NCBI GenBank assembly: GCA_025531455.1
Contig: JAMYHL010000067.1
Coordinates: 62,001-126,000 of the forward strand
DNA: 64,000 bases
Source: Apiotrichum sp. Y4204
Lineage: Eukaryota > Basidiomycota > Tremellomycetes > Trichosporonales > Trichosporonaceae
Direction: 5' to 3'
Under the pieces are notes generated by a model that saw only the letters and a program-made list of their open reading frames with translations, did not search any database and had not been told where the DNA came from. Below are positions 46,368 to 55,771 of this stretch, piece after piece (position 1 is the first letter of the stretch; each line of letters begins with the position of its first letter). Made by a program: the position numbers and the translations under genes.

Positions 46368-48208
46368 ATGTACGCCAGCACATCCCGTGGTGCTGAGTCC
46401 GACTTTGATGGTGCCACCGCCGTTGACACTCCTCTCGGCCTTCGCCCTATGCCCCTTCCCAAGAATAGCGGCGAGTCCCGCTCCGCAAAGAGCATGGAAC
46501 CCATCAACGAGCTGCCAGCTTCCCTGCCCTTTGTGGACACTAACGACTACTTCCAGAAGGAAAGGTCAGTATCTGTGAGCAGTGATGCACTTGACGCCAT
46601 TCTCTAACGCCGCAGCTCGAATCTTCTCGTCCAGATTGGCCAGGGTGGTGTCCTCGAGGCCCTCCAAACTCTAGACCAAAGGCTCCGCGACGCCGGCCTT
46701 CCTGAGCTTATCTCGACAAAATCTCCACACGAGCTCATCGGTCGCGAAGTAAACCCCGGCTCCTTCGGTCTCTACGAGTATGCCTCGTCGCCCAAGCTTC
46801 TCCTCCAGCCTGGTCGCTACCCGGGCTTGCCGTTCTCCAACTGGATCGGATGCAGCTGGCAGGGTACTTTCGACATCTCGACCAACTTCCCGCCCCTTGA
46901 GCACAGGAGTGACCTTCTCGTTCCCAACGAGCGGCTTTCCAAGCTCGGTCTCACCATTGTTCAAGTGTCGCAGAACCAGGCGGCCGTTTGCCTCGACCCT
47001 CAGATGAGAGTGTTTGTTGTCTCGGACGGGGGCTTCGTCGCAATGGCCACCAAGGGAACGTACAAGGTGCTTGGCCTTGTTGACCAGACCCATTTGAAGG
47101 ATGCCGTGGTCGACAAGCACTCTAAGCAGGTGCTCGGTCACACCCAGACCGTCCGTCTCCCCAACGGCTACGTCGCTGCCACCTTCCTCGACATCCCCGC
47201 CAACAACATTGCTATCCTTCAGCGCGGAAACGAGCTCTACCAACTTACCGCCGGTCAGCACTACCTCACCACCCCCGGTGTCAGCATCCGGCAGTTCCTT
47301 ACTCTTGGTGAGGTGCAGCAGGAGCTCCAGGCGGACAACATTTACACTCGGTGAGTTTGAGCCATTCCTATGCGAGTGATTTACTGACATGTAGCGACTC
47401 AGTTCCCGTATGGCTCCGCATTTACCTGAGGTACCAGCTTCAGAAGCCTCTGCAGCTGGCCCGCCATGGTTATCCTACTCCCTTCGACGCTCTTCAGGAC
47501 AAGACACGTTCAATTCTCACGCAGATTGTCGCCCACCTCACGTACAGCAGTATGGCCCGTGCGCGCAATGCTGCGCCCGATGTTCATGAGGATGGCGACG
47601 AGGATGACGACCTGGGTGCCGTGTTTGTTTCGGCTGTCCGCACGCAGGCAATGGACGACCTCAAGGTTGTTGCCGCTGAGTATGGAATCAAGCTCGAGGA
47701 CTTGGCTATTATCGACCGCAAGTTCAAGGGTGAAATCGCTGCCAAGCTCGACAGCCTGACCACTCGTTCGCTCGAGGCGCAGGTCGAGTCAGCAAACCTT
47801 GATCGCGAGAATGCCAACAAGCGTCGTAAGCAGGAGGGTGAAGCCAAGGTCGTCGAGCTGCAGAACGCCATGTCGCGTGCCAAGATTGAGACCGATGCCT
47901 TCAACACCGTTGCCAAAGCCAAGGCTTGGGCCGACGCTCACATGATCGAGGCACAGGCGCGTGCCAATGCTACCAAGCTTCAGGCCGAGGCCGAAGCCGA
48001 GGCGGTCCGTGTTCAGGCCAAGATTGATGCGGAGATTCAGGACGAATTCGCCCGCTCCCTTGCCGCCAACCGCGTCGAGGTCCAGCGCACCAAAGCCTAC
48101 GGTTCGAACACTGTCTTCGCACCCATGGAGGCTCTCAACAATGGCGGCATGGTTGGCATGGGCCTCGCTCGCAACCACACCGTCTCGGGCGCTCACTCGC
48201 GCTCGTAA
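46368..48208 (+). CDS. SPFH/band-7 domain protein (flotillin-like)
   Basis: Exons 46368-46564, 46616-47350, 47395-48208; 581 residues. A hydrophilic N-terminal ~65 residues precedes a region without membrane helices. The band-7 core lies around residues 170-440 (MRVFVVSDGGFVAMATKGTY, NNIAILQRGNELYQLTAGQH, VWLRIYLRYQLQKP, AMDDLKVVAAEYGIKLEDLA). It is followed by a long Ala/Glu/Lys coiled coil (ARANATKLQAEAEAEAVRVQ), the standard SPFH-plus-coiled-coil layout that oligomerises on membranes. An Asp/Glu loop interrupts the SPFH region (DVHEDGDEDDDLG). Which subfamily (flotillin, stomatin or a fungal-specific group) is unclear. The first donor is GTCAGT. Well-expressed-looking codon use and a strong pyrimidine leader. 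Confidence 0.87.
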
Positions 48209-48660
48209 AGGATTGGAAACGTTACATCTCGTCCGAACCTGATTCGACAGTATCGATTGAGTGCCGAACGACATACCTTTAAACAAACAATTAAACGCCA
48301 GTGACGTCGATAGAGTTACGACCATAACCAACAATCTAATCAAATCGTTGAGCCCGAGTCACAGTAGGAAGCTCTTGTAGCAAGTGTAGTCATAGTACTG
48401 TTGAGATGCAACTGAAGTAAACTTGATTAGCCGTGCCACTTTGCAGCTTTTCGAAAATCTCTAGCCTATGGCAGGGTAGGGGAAAAAAGGAGGATACATA
48501 GGTCTTGCGCCTCTTATCTGGATCAAGAGGATTGCTACAGGGGAGTACAGAGTCAGGAGAAAGATGCTATCAGAAATGGCTCTCGGAGGAGCGGCTTAAA
48601 AGAGAGAGCGAAACGAAAAGCGCGTTGTGGAGAACGGCGAAACATTTGGAAGCTGTCGGC
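48209..48660. other. Convergent intergenic region
   Basis: The 3' ends of the band-7 gene and small Cys gene A face each other here. Nothing else recognised. Confidence 0.5.
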
Positions 48661-48875
48661 TTAGAGGCGGCGGTGGCAGTACTGGCAGCAAACAACGTTC
48701 TTGTTGTACCAGACGGGGAGGCACATTTCTTCCGTCAGCAACTCTTTAAACGGAACAGCGAAGAAAGACAAAACTTACGGCCGTTGTTGAAGCCCTTCTC
48801 GTTGCCAGTGCAGCCGAGGAGCCAGGTGTTCTTGGGAGCGGAGCCCGAGGCTTCGGCGTAGTTGGTGTAGGCCAT
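48661..48875 (-). CDS. Small cysteine-motif protein A, 54 residues
   Basis: Exons 48875-48779 and 48728-48661, phase-1 intron of 50 nt. The protein begins MAYTNYAEASGSAPKNTW and carries C22, C35, C46, C47 and C50; the end reads VCCQYCHRRL. Key spacing is C22-x12-C35-x11-C47-Q-Y-C50, with Pro-Val two residues after C35. No signal peptide or membrane helix, so probably intracellular; four cysteines could bind one zinc (inference). A minus-strand TATATAA sits 136 bases upstream. It matches proteins B (53192-53452) and C (50711-50889) in cysteine spacing, intron position and phase. Family not recognised. Confidence 0.78.
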
Positions 48876-50710
48876 TGTGAAGATGGATCTGTTGAGTTTG
48901 TGGTGGAGCTGGAGGGCTGGGAGTGCTGAGAGAGTTAAAAGCTAAAAGCAGGAGAGTTGTTGGGTTGGAGAGAGTTGTTGGAGGGAGGGAGTCGGGCCTC
49001 AGAGGTCTGTTTATATACACGAAAATGCGAAAGAGTCGCTGGACCTCCTCAGTTCGAAAACCTCCTCTAACATACACAACGTTGCCCTGTGTCGTCAACA
49101 GATACACGCTTGGTTGTTTCGTAATGGCAGATGGCCGATAGCAGATTGCCAGACCTGTGTGTGTGTGTTGCCGCGGAACGGTGCGAGCTCACACACACAT
49201 GTGACCAAGCCACGGGGACGTTATCTCGATCGCGTCTCACGTATCCTGTAGCATGTATCATGCATCCTGATATTTTCAGTCGTGTACAGTGCACGGTGGG
49301 AGCGGCGCCGTACTTGGGCTTCCAGACAGACGCGACTTGGTCTGAGACGGTCTGGACTCCGGACGTCGGAGTTCGGGGGTGCGGGACGATTGTGCCTTTT
49401 TGTGGGCGGGGTTGTTTCATGGCGGTGATAACAATAGGACGCGTCCAGGTCGTCGCACCCAGCGGGGCTGTCATGCTGTAAGAGATGCGGTACGTGGCAA
49501 TACCTGGTACCTTATATCCTTATGTCCGGTATCTGGATCAGGGCGAACAAAGACGCAACGCGTCCACTCGCACTCAATCTGAAAGAGACGACGGCAAAGG
49601 GAGCCGTCTGGCAGGCCGGTCTGGGCCCGAAGATTGACAAAGGATACGCCTCAGAAGCACTGGACAAAGGTCCACAGCGGGTGAGTACCCTTGACACACG
49701 ACGACATTTAGGCTTGTGCGTCGCAGTCTGTGACGCGTCCTCAGACCTCCGATCACCATTCAGCACTAAACAGTACAGTATGTAGGGAGCACAAAGGACA
49801 TGAGGACAATGATACAATGGGTTGATCTGCACCATTTGGTGCCACAGACCTCAATGCGAGCGGACCGCAGTTTTGGACGATCTGGATATCTGGAATGGAC
49901 GCACCGACACGCTTTGGCAAGCTCGCACTTAATTGCACTGACGTACTCAATATTAGTTTCACCCCGTCTGACGACCTGACACACCCTCCTATGCTTGGGA
50001 CGATTTTTGCTGAACGATCAACAAGTTCACATCCATTGTTGGCCCGCGTACGGCCCTTATACATGTGACTGCTGTGCACAGTACAATGAAAGCTCTGAAG
50101 TCCACACTCTCGGTTCCTCCTTGCAGCACTTGAGCCATTTCGGACTGCCGCCTAAGGGTCAACCGTTTCGTCATCCTGCAGCTCGGGCCAGCACCGTTTC
50201 CTGATTTCCTGAGGCCGGATCGATAAGTCACTGTTGACTACAGTACACTACGGGTGCTGTACTTGGAGGCCTGGAGACTTTTTTTCAAAGCCAAGAAAGT
50301 GGAACAGACACTCAAATGTACTGTATCCAAAAGGCCGGCCCTGGGGGACATGGACGAGCTGCGAGCACCAGTGTGATACTGTAGTACCAGTGTACTGGAA
50401 CACCAACACACCTGTGAGAGCTCTCACGCTCGGCCCTCCCCGGCCTTCCGGAGCTCCGGAAGTGTTACCTTGGACGGCTTCGATTTCTCTTTCGTTGTGC
50501 ACGCGTGCACGATCTCCTTGCTTCTCGGTATGACTGGTCAACAGTTATGATCATTGCGGTTCATACGTGTATATACAGAGGGTGGAGGATGAGAGACGCG
50601 ACTACTAAACGATCGGCGACGGGCCAACGGTCAAGTAAACATTATGGGATCGTCGCTATGCAAAGTTCTGTCGTCGCTAGAGGAGACGTGTTTGTTGGCT
50701 CTACTGCTGC
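48876..50710. other. Intergenic between small Cys genes A and C
   Basis: Contains the gene A promoter (TATA at 49011-49017). No further gene supported; I looked for another C-x-Y-C terminal exon here and saw none. Confidence 0.5.
49011..49017 (-). promoter_or_regulatory. TATA box of small Cys gene A
   Basis: TATATAA on the minus strand, 136 bases before the ATG at 48875. Confidence 0.6.
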
Positions 50711-50889
50711 CTAGTATGTACGGCCACAGTAACGGCAGCGCCAGTGGTAGTCGTAGTCGAGGATCGGGTCACACCAACCTGCTGTCAGTGAACGGATCTC
50801 GGGCACAAGAGTATGCAGGGCTCACCGCCGCGGTTGTACTCTGTCGAGGGGGCACCAACGCAACGGCGGGGGCTGCTAGGGGGGGTCAT
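50711..50889 (-). CDS. Small cysteine-motif protein C, 43 residues
   Basis: Exons 50889-50826 and 50778-50711, phase-1 intron of 47 nt with GTGAGC donor and CTGACAGCAG acceptor. The product has C10, C24, C36, C39: RCVGAPSTEYNRGG before the splice site, WCDPIL after it, and RCRYCGRTY at the end. The spacing C-x13-C-x11-C-R-Y-C and the intron two residues before the second cysteine match proteins A and B; exon 2 is 68 nt, exactly as in A. At 43 residues and split in two it falls below normal gene-finding limits, so its support is the family pattern rather than length. No TATA found upstream. It could be a decaying or silent copy, but no frame damage is visible. Confidence 0.6.
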
Positions 50890-53191
50890 TGGGAAAGGAG
50901 GTGATGGAGTAGAGGGGACGAGCGGTCCAGGCGGGATGTAACGGTGGGAGGAAGATGGGCAGCGACGGGCCGGGATTGTAAAGGTGAGGTGAGAGGGAGG
51001 GGGAGAACTTGTTGAGAGCTGTTTTCAGTGTCGAAGGATTAAGTACTGCAGAGGGTTGAGGTCTTTGTGGGGAACACTAGCACGGCGTTGTGTGTGCAGA
51101 ACTGTCGTGGTACAGTAGCTCAAACTCCCCAAAGGCCAAAGGATGGTGGCATCGTGAGGTGTGAAGAGCAACTGCCTTTCCTCGTCATACACTCCATACA
51201 TCCTGCATTCTGTCCAGTCCAGTGTCCGGCGTCATAGATCCATGGATTTCATGGAATCCCTACTGCGGGCTGCTGCTGCGCTACTACATACAGCATCTCA
51301 CACCTCCCAGGATCCCAGGATCTAGGACAGTCTGGACGCCAGGACTCTGGGCCAGCCAACCATGCGGCAATGCGGCCGCGGCATGCGGCACCACTGCCGC
51401 CGGCCAGCCGTCGCGCTCGTCGCGTCTCTAGGCCTCCCGTCTTCCTCCTTTCTCTTCCTGCATTCCGCTCTGCACCGTAGCGCGTTTCATCCCACATCCC
51501 ACATTCCACAACCTTTCGCACTCGCGCGCTCACTTGCCCGCCCGCGCGATGTCCGCTTGCGCGCTTGCACCCCCTGCCGCTTGTCCGCTCCAGCTTCCAT
51601 ATGCCATACACGTCGGCGAGTCTGCTCGTCGGGTGAGTCGCACGGTACTCGGGGTGGTCGTCCGGTCGGGCCTTGCGCGCCCTGCGCCCGTTTTTTGTAC
51701 AATTTTTGTGCCCGTGCGGTCACAGGTTCTGGACGTCCCGGTACTCCATGCCGGCGACGCCAGGAGAGCGCGAGAGGACGTGATACGTGCACGCAAAGCC
51801 CCTTGGTCAGCTGTCTGAAGCTGGCCAAAGCTGGCTATTTGCTACTAGCAGTAGTCCGAGCTTCTCGCGCGTCTCTTATGCTTTAGGCTCTCTGACGCCA
51901 GAGTAGCGTGATGCAAAAGTGGTGTAATCCCGCTCTTTGGCGCTTTTCTCTGTTGGGAGATTCGCGTCTCGTGCACGCGCCGATCCGAGCCTGCCCTGAG
52001 ACCTTGGCATCCTGGAGATCCTGATATCCTGGGCGCGCTGAGATCCCTCTTTTTTCCCTCTTCTCACGTGAAATCTGGGATCTGAGCTTTTGAGTAGCTG
52101 GATATCTGGATAAACGGTCTTTCGCCCTTTGACGGCCCTCGCCGCTATGAGGTTGCGAGTACATAACAAACCGTGAAGAATATGGAATATGGAATGGTGG
52201 ATGTGTGGACGCGCTGCGCTGCACAGATCATTTGATCGCTTTTTGTATGACCCAAACGGGCGAAGGAAGCCGACAGCGGACCGAGACATGTCTCTCCGCT
52301 TCACGGCCGTCGTCTAATCTCTGCAAAATGCCCCGAACAGTCGGAGTCGGAATATTGGTCTTCTGAAACTAGAACCACAGGACACGTAGCGCGGGCAGGA
52401 CGACAGAGGACTGCACGTGCACACGACCAACGCCGCTAAGAAGCAAGTTGTTAGCTTGGAATTTGGTTCACCCATGTCATGTGGGGGACTGGAGTCCGGA
52501 GTCCACTGTCCGTGCTCGAATGTGGGCTTCTGGGGCGGGGGGCACTGAGCATAGATCGTTTGCCACGAACTTTGACACTGTTTCCCCAAGAGCTCTATTA
52601 CTGCCAAACATCTTCAGTGGCAGTCCCTGAGGTGAGCGGAGTGACATGTGCCGTACGACCTACATATATGAAGCATTCCAGAATGTCGAGTCGGGCGGCA
52701 ACATCCTGAGATCCTAAGCGGTCCGCTGAGGCAGGGCGACAACATTGCCATTATGCTAACCGGATGACTGACTAGTCAGACGACCAGGGTTACCTGCCTG
52801 CATACCGAGAAGTGTCGGACCCTGGGACGGCAATCGAGGCCGAAATTGGGCGCAATTCAGTTGAGTCGGAAGCTATTGACACCTTACGTTACTGTTGACT
52901 GACGCTGTTGAATGTGGCAGCGGGGGTGCCACAAACACTCAATAAACAGCCATGCAGCCATGCCCGAACGCGACATCTGAAGACTTGAGGCAACGATATC
53001 CCACCCGGCCTCCCAAGTCGCTGACGCTGACTGACTTGTATGACCCTACGCCATCAGAGGCGTGTTCCTTCAAAGTTTCAAACAAACTCTCATAGTCTAT
53101 GAAATCAAAACTAAGCTCGTAGCCAGTATGGCACCAGGCCAACTGGGATCATCATCTGCGTCTGCCGAAAAGACTGCAGGAACCGGAGCGC
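50890..53191. other. Gene-free 2.3 kb between small Cys genes C and B
   Basis: No gene supported; open frames are out-of-phase and arginine/serine-rich noise. Short runs such as repeated GCGCG/CGCGCG at 51500-51560 are compositional only. Confidence 0.5.
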
Positions 53192-53452
53192 TTAGGCAGC
53201 CGCCTTGTACGCATCGATGTCGACCTTCTCCTCGCAGTAGAAGCAGATCCACATGTTGGCGTAGGTGATGGGGCAGTGCTCCTCTGGCCATCAGCCGTGC
53301 CGTTTGGTTGGTTACTAACCGTCCTTGTTAAGACCCATCTCGTCGCCCTTGCAGATAAGGGGGTTCTCCTCCTCCTCTCCCTCCTCAGGGATAGGAGTAA
53401 GGGGAATGGTGGGCGAGGTTCCGTTCTTGGTGGGGGAGTACTTCTTAGCCAT
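53192..53452 (-). CDS. Small cysteine-motif protein B, 74 residues
   Basis: Exons 53452-53320 and 53283-53192, phase-1 intron of only 36 nt (GTTAGT donor). The N terminus (MAKKYSPTKNGTSPTIPLTP) and an acidic run (EEGEEEEN) precede the cysteine core C34, C48, C58, C61: LICKGDEMGLNKD, then HCPITYANMW and ICFYCEEKVDIDAYKAAA. Spacing C-x13-C-x9-C-F-Y-C parallels A and C, with Pro-Ile after the second cysteine as in C. No targeting signal; predicted cytosolic or nuclear. A GATAAAAG element on the minus strand (53588-53595) lies about 137 bases upstream, the same distance as the TATA box of gene A. Function unknown. Confidence 0.8.
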
Positions 53453-54587
53453 TGTGGCTGCTTGCTGTGCGCTGGTGGTGGAGTAGTGGGCTTGGTGAGG
53501 TGGTGAGGAGCGCCGGCGGATGCGGCAGGTTGCAAGTAGCGAAGAGAGAGTTGAGAATTGGAATCCGCGGCTGTATTGGTAGAGCCGCTTTTATCTCTTG
53601 CAATAACAGCATGCTTGGCCATAGTTGGACCATGATGGGCGATGACGAGCAGGAGGAGACTTCACAATCTTGTCATGATGAACGATGAATGATGGCTGAT
53701 GGATAGCATGAATAGCGACGCGTGACGCTCGCGCGCGGCGCAAGGACATGAATACACACAGGTGAGTCGTTGAGCTTGCGGGCTCGAGGAGGAGATGCAC
53801 AGTTCGGCGTAGCCAGAAACCCGTAAAAACACGAGGAATGGAGGCCGGCACTGAGCATTCGCACGACGTATGCGACGTTCGCACCAACATGTACCCACGC
53901 GATCTTGCCATGATGCGAGATGGGATGATAGAAAACGACGCGTAACGCTCAAACACACGACGGATGACATGGACACACAGCTCCGAGTCCGAAAAATATG
54001 CGGGGCAGCTAAGGAGACAGCGTGCGACACACAATATACGGACGTTCGCACCGGGTGCGACTTTCGCACCGAAGGGTACTGTACCGGCGTCAGATATTTG
54101 TAGCTGCACACACCGCCGTCGACACTTCCGTTCTCGCACCCAGAAATACACCGGGACAGGGCAGAAAATGCGAACTTTGGTGGAATATTAGGATAGTACC
54201 CCGTCCCTCTTCCTTGTCCTGGGTCATTATGTTTCAAATGTCTCCGTGAGTTACGAAGCACCTATTCCTTACTCCCATCCTCTGAAACTCACTGGTCTAT
54301 TTGAGACACGCTTGCCTGTGTCGCGCGTTTCTCCATATCCCGCCTGTCGCCGAGGGAAGTTAACGTATGTCTACTTTTGTCAGTGAGGGTCATCAGTGAG
54401 AGTAAGGAGGAGCGTCAAGATGAATTGGTCTGCGACGCGGCCGGAAACAAGACAGACATGATACATGCCATGCCGTCAGACACTTCCAGTAGTCTTCCTT
54501 CTTTCTTGTTACACTTGTCATCACCACCAAAGACCCAAAGCTGGCACGTTCCTGTGCCGGACGCGTGACGCAAGACGCCTCCATAAC
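53453..54587. other. Intergenic with a diverged direct duplication
   Basis: Two related stretches, about 53712-53761 and 53931-53980, share CGACGCG-T-ACGCTC followed by GACATG-A-ACACACAG. Several TTCGCACC and GCGACGTTCGCACC copies occur at 53860-54075. No gene supported. Confidence 0.5.
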
Positions 54588-54591
54588 AAAA
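54588..54591 (-). terminator. Pol III terminator of tRNA-Ala(CGC)
   Basis: Four T on the minus strand about 27 bases beyond the tRNA 3' end. Confidence 0.5.
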
Positions 54592-54617
54592 GAAGAAGCA
54601 GCCTCTTAGAGACTGAG

Positions 54618-54703
54618 TGGACGAGTTAGGAATCGAACCAAAGACCTTTCCAACATCACAAGCTGATGCGAATGGAACGCTCTACCAACTGAGCTACACG
54701 CCC
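54618..54703 (-). tRNA. tRNA-Ala (anticodon CGC), intron-containing
   Basis: 86 bases folding as acceptor GGGCGTG/CTCGTCC with the G3-U70 alanine identity pair, D arm GCTC-AGTTGGTA-GAGC, anticodon stem TTCCA/TGGAA with CGC, a 13-nt intron after position 37, and T arm TTTGG-TTCGATT-CCTAA. The U6-U67 mismatch also occurs in yeast tRNA-Ala. Outside the anticodon arm and intron it is identical to the copy at 55007. Confidence 0.93.
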
Positions 54704-55006
54704 GACGGCGAGCGCGTTCCTGGGAGGGCTGCTGGGGATTTTGTGCTACTGATGTGGTTGCTCAAGTATCGAGCAGTGTTGGTTAGAAACAGAGGGCGAG
54801 TGGAATGAATTAATAGACGAACAGGGGAGATTACAGGGCTTCGGGACCTGCCTCGGTGCTCTTTGTATGATGCTGTCAGAAGACGTCCAAGTGGTCGAGG
54901 TGTGAGGGTTACGAGGGAAAGAGAAGGTGTGAGTGCGGAGTGAAGAGGATCGTCGTTCGAGTGGACAACGCCATCGCGATGCACCGCCCCCGACGCGACA
55001 TCCGTC
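54704..55006. other. Spacer between divergent tRNA-Ala genes
   Basis: 303 bases between the 5' ends of two tRNA genes facing away from each other. No other feature seen. Confidence 0.6.
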
Positions 55007-55106
55007 GGGCGTGTAGCTCAGTTGGTAGAGCGTGTCATTAGCAAGACGCGGCGACCCCGCGGTTCTTATCTTGACAAGGTCTTTGGTTCGATTCCTAACT
55101 CGTCCA
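55007..55106 (+). tRNA. tRNA-Ala (anticodon AGC), intron-containing
   Basis: 100 bases with the same acceptor (G3-U70), D, variable and T arms as the copy at 54618. The anticodon stem is TGTCA/TGACA with AGC, and a 27-nt intron follows position 37. Confidence 0.94.
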
Positions 55107-55771
55107 CTACGGCTTCTCTTGGAGGTCCTGTCCTTTTTCGGGTACCCAATGGTCGATGAGGGACAGAAGGAGGATGTTGAATTGTTGAATGAGTCTGCAG
55201 AGACGAGGGATCGTGTGGATCGGGAACAAATGGTCGGTTGCGTGATGGCGTGATCGTGCTGCCGCGTGACCGTGGGTGGAAGTGACAAGGTCCGTAGGCC
55301 CGTAGTGGCAGAAATGATGGATCAGGACAAGGTTGGGCGTCATTCTCCGGTGAGCAGTTAGTCGGGCAGCCCAGCATCGCTCGAGCAACTGGGTTACTGC
55401 ATGAAGGAGACCTGCCTGGACATCTGTTTCTAGTAGTGTGCGGCGGGATGCAGTGCTGATAAAGTTCAGGCGTGCGGCACTGTAATTCCGCGCTTGAGGC
55501 AGATAAGCATCGCTTCGGGAACAAGGTTTGCGATCTGCATCGGGAGACGATTGATTACTTGGCAACGTTGGAGCTCCCCGGCGATCAAGGTTTGGATGGT
55601 TGGGCGTTACGCTTGCACCAACTATATCATGTATGTCAATAATGCATGAATACAAAACGGTACGAATCTACACAATATACACTAAAGCTACTGTAGCGGT
55701 CTATGCCTGTATTTCTACGACACTCTTGTATCGTGTCTAACAATTGTATGCAGATGGTGCTGGAGAGACGA
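55107..55771. other. Intergenic, tRNA-Ala to hydrolase 3' end
   Basis: Begins with a pol III terminator (TTTTT at 55134-55138). No gene supported. Confidence 0.5.
55134..55138 (+). terminator. Pol III terminator of tRNA-Ala(AGC)
   Basis: Run of five T, 28 bases after the tRNA 3' end. Confidence 0.75.

Noticed and set aside
53860..54075. Repeated TTCGCACC as a possible CRISPR-like array
   Set aside because: Irregular spacing, no conserved repeat length, and the genome is eukaryotic.
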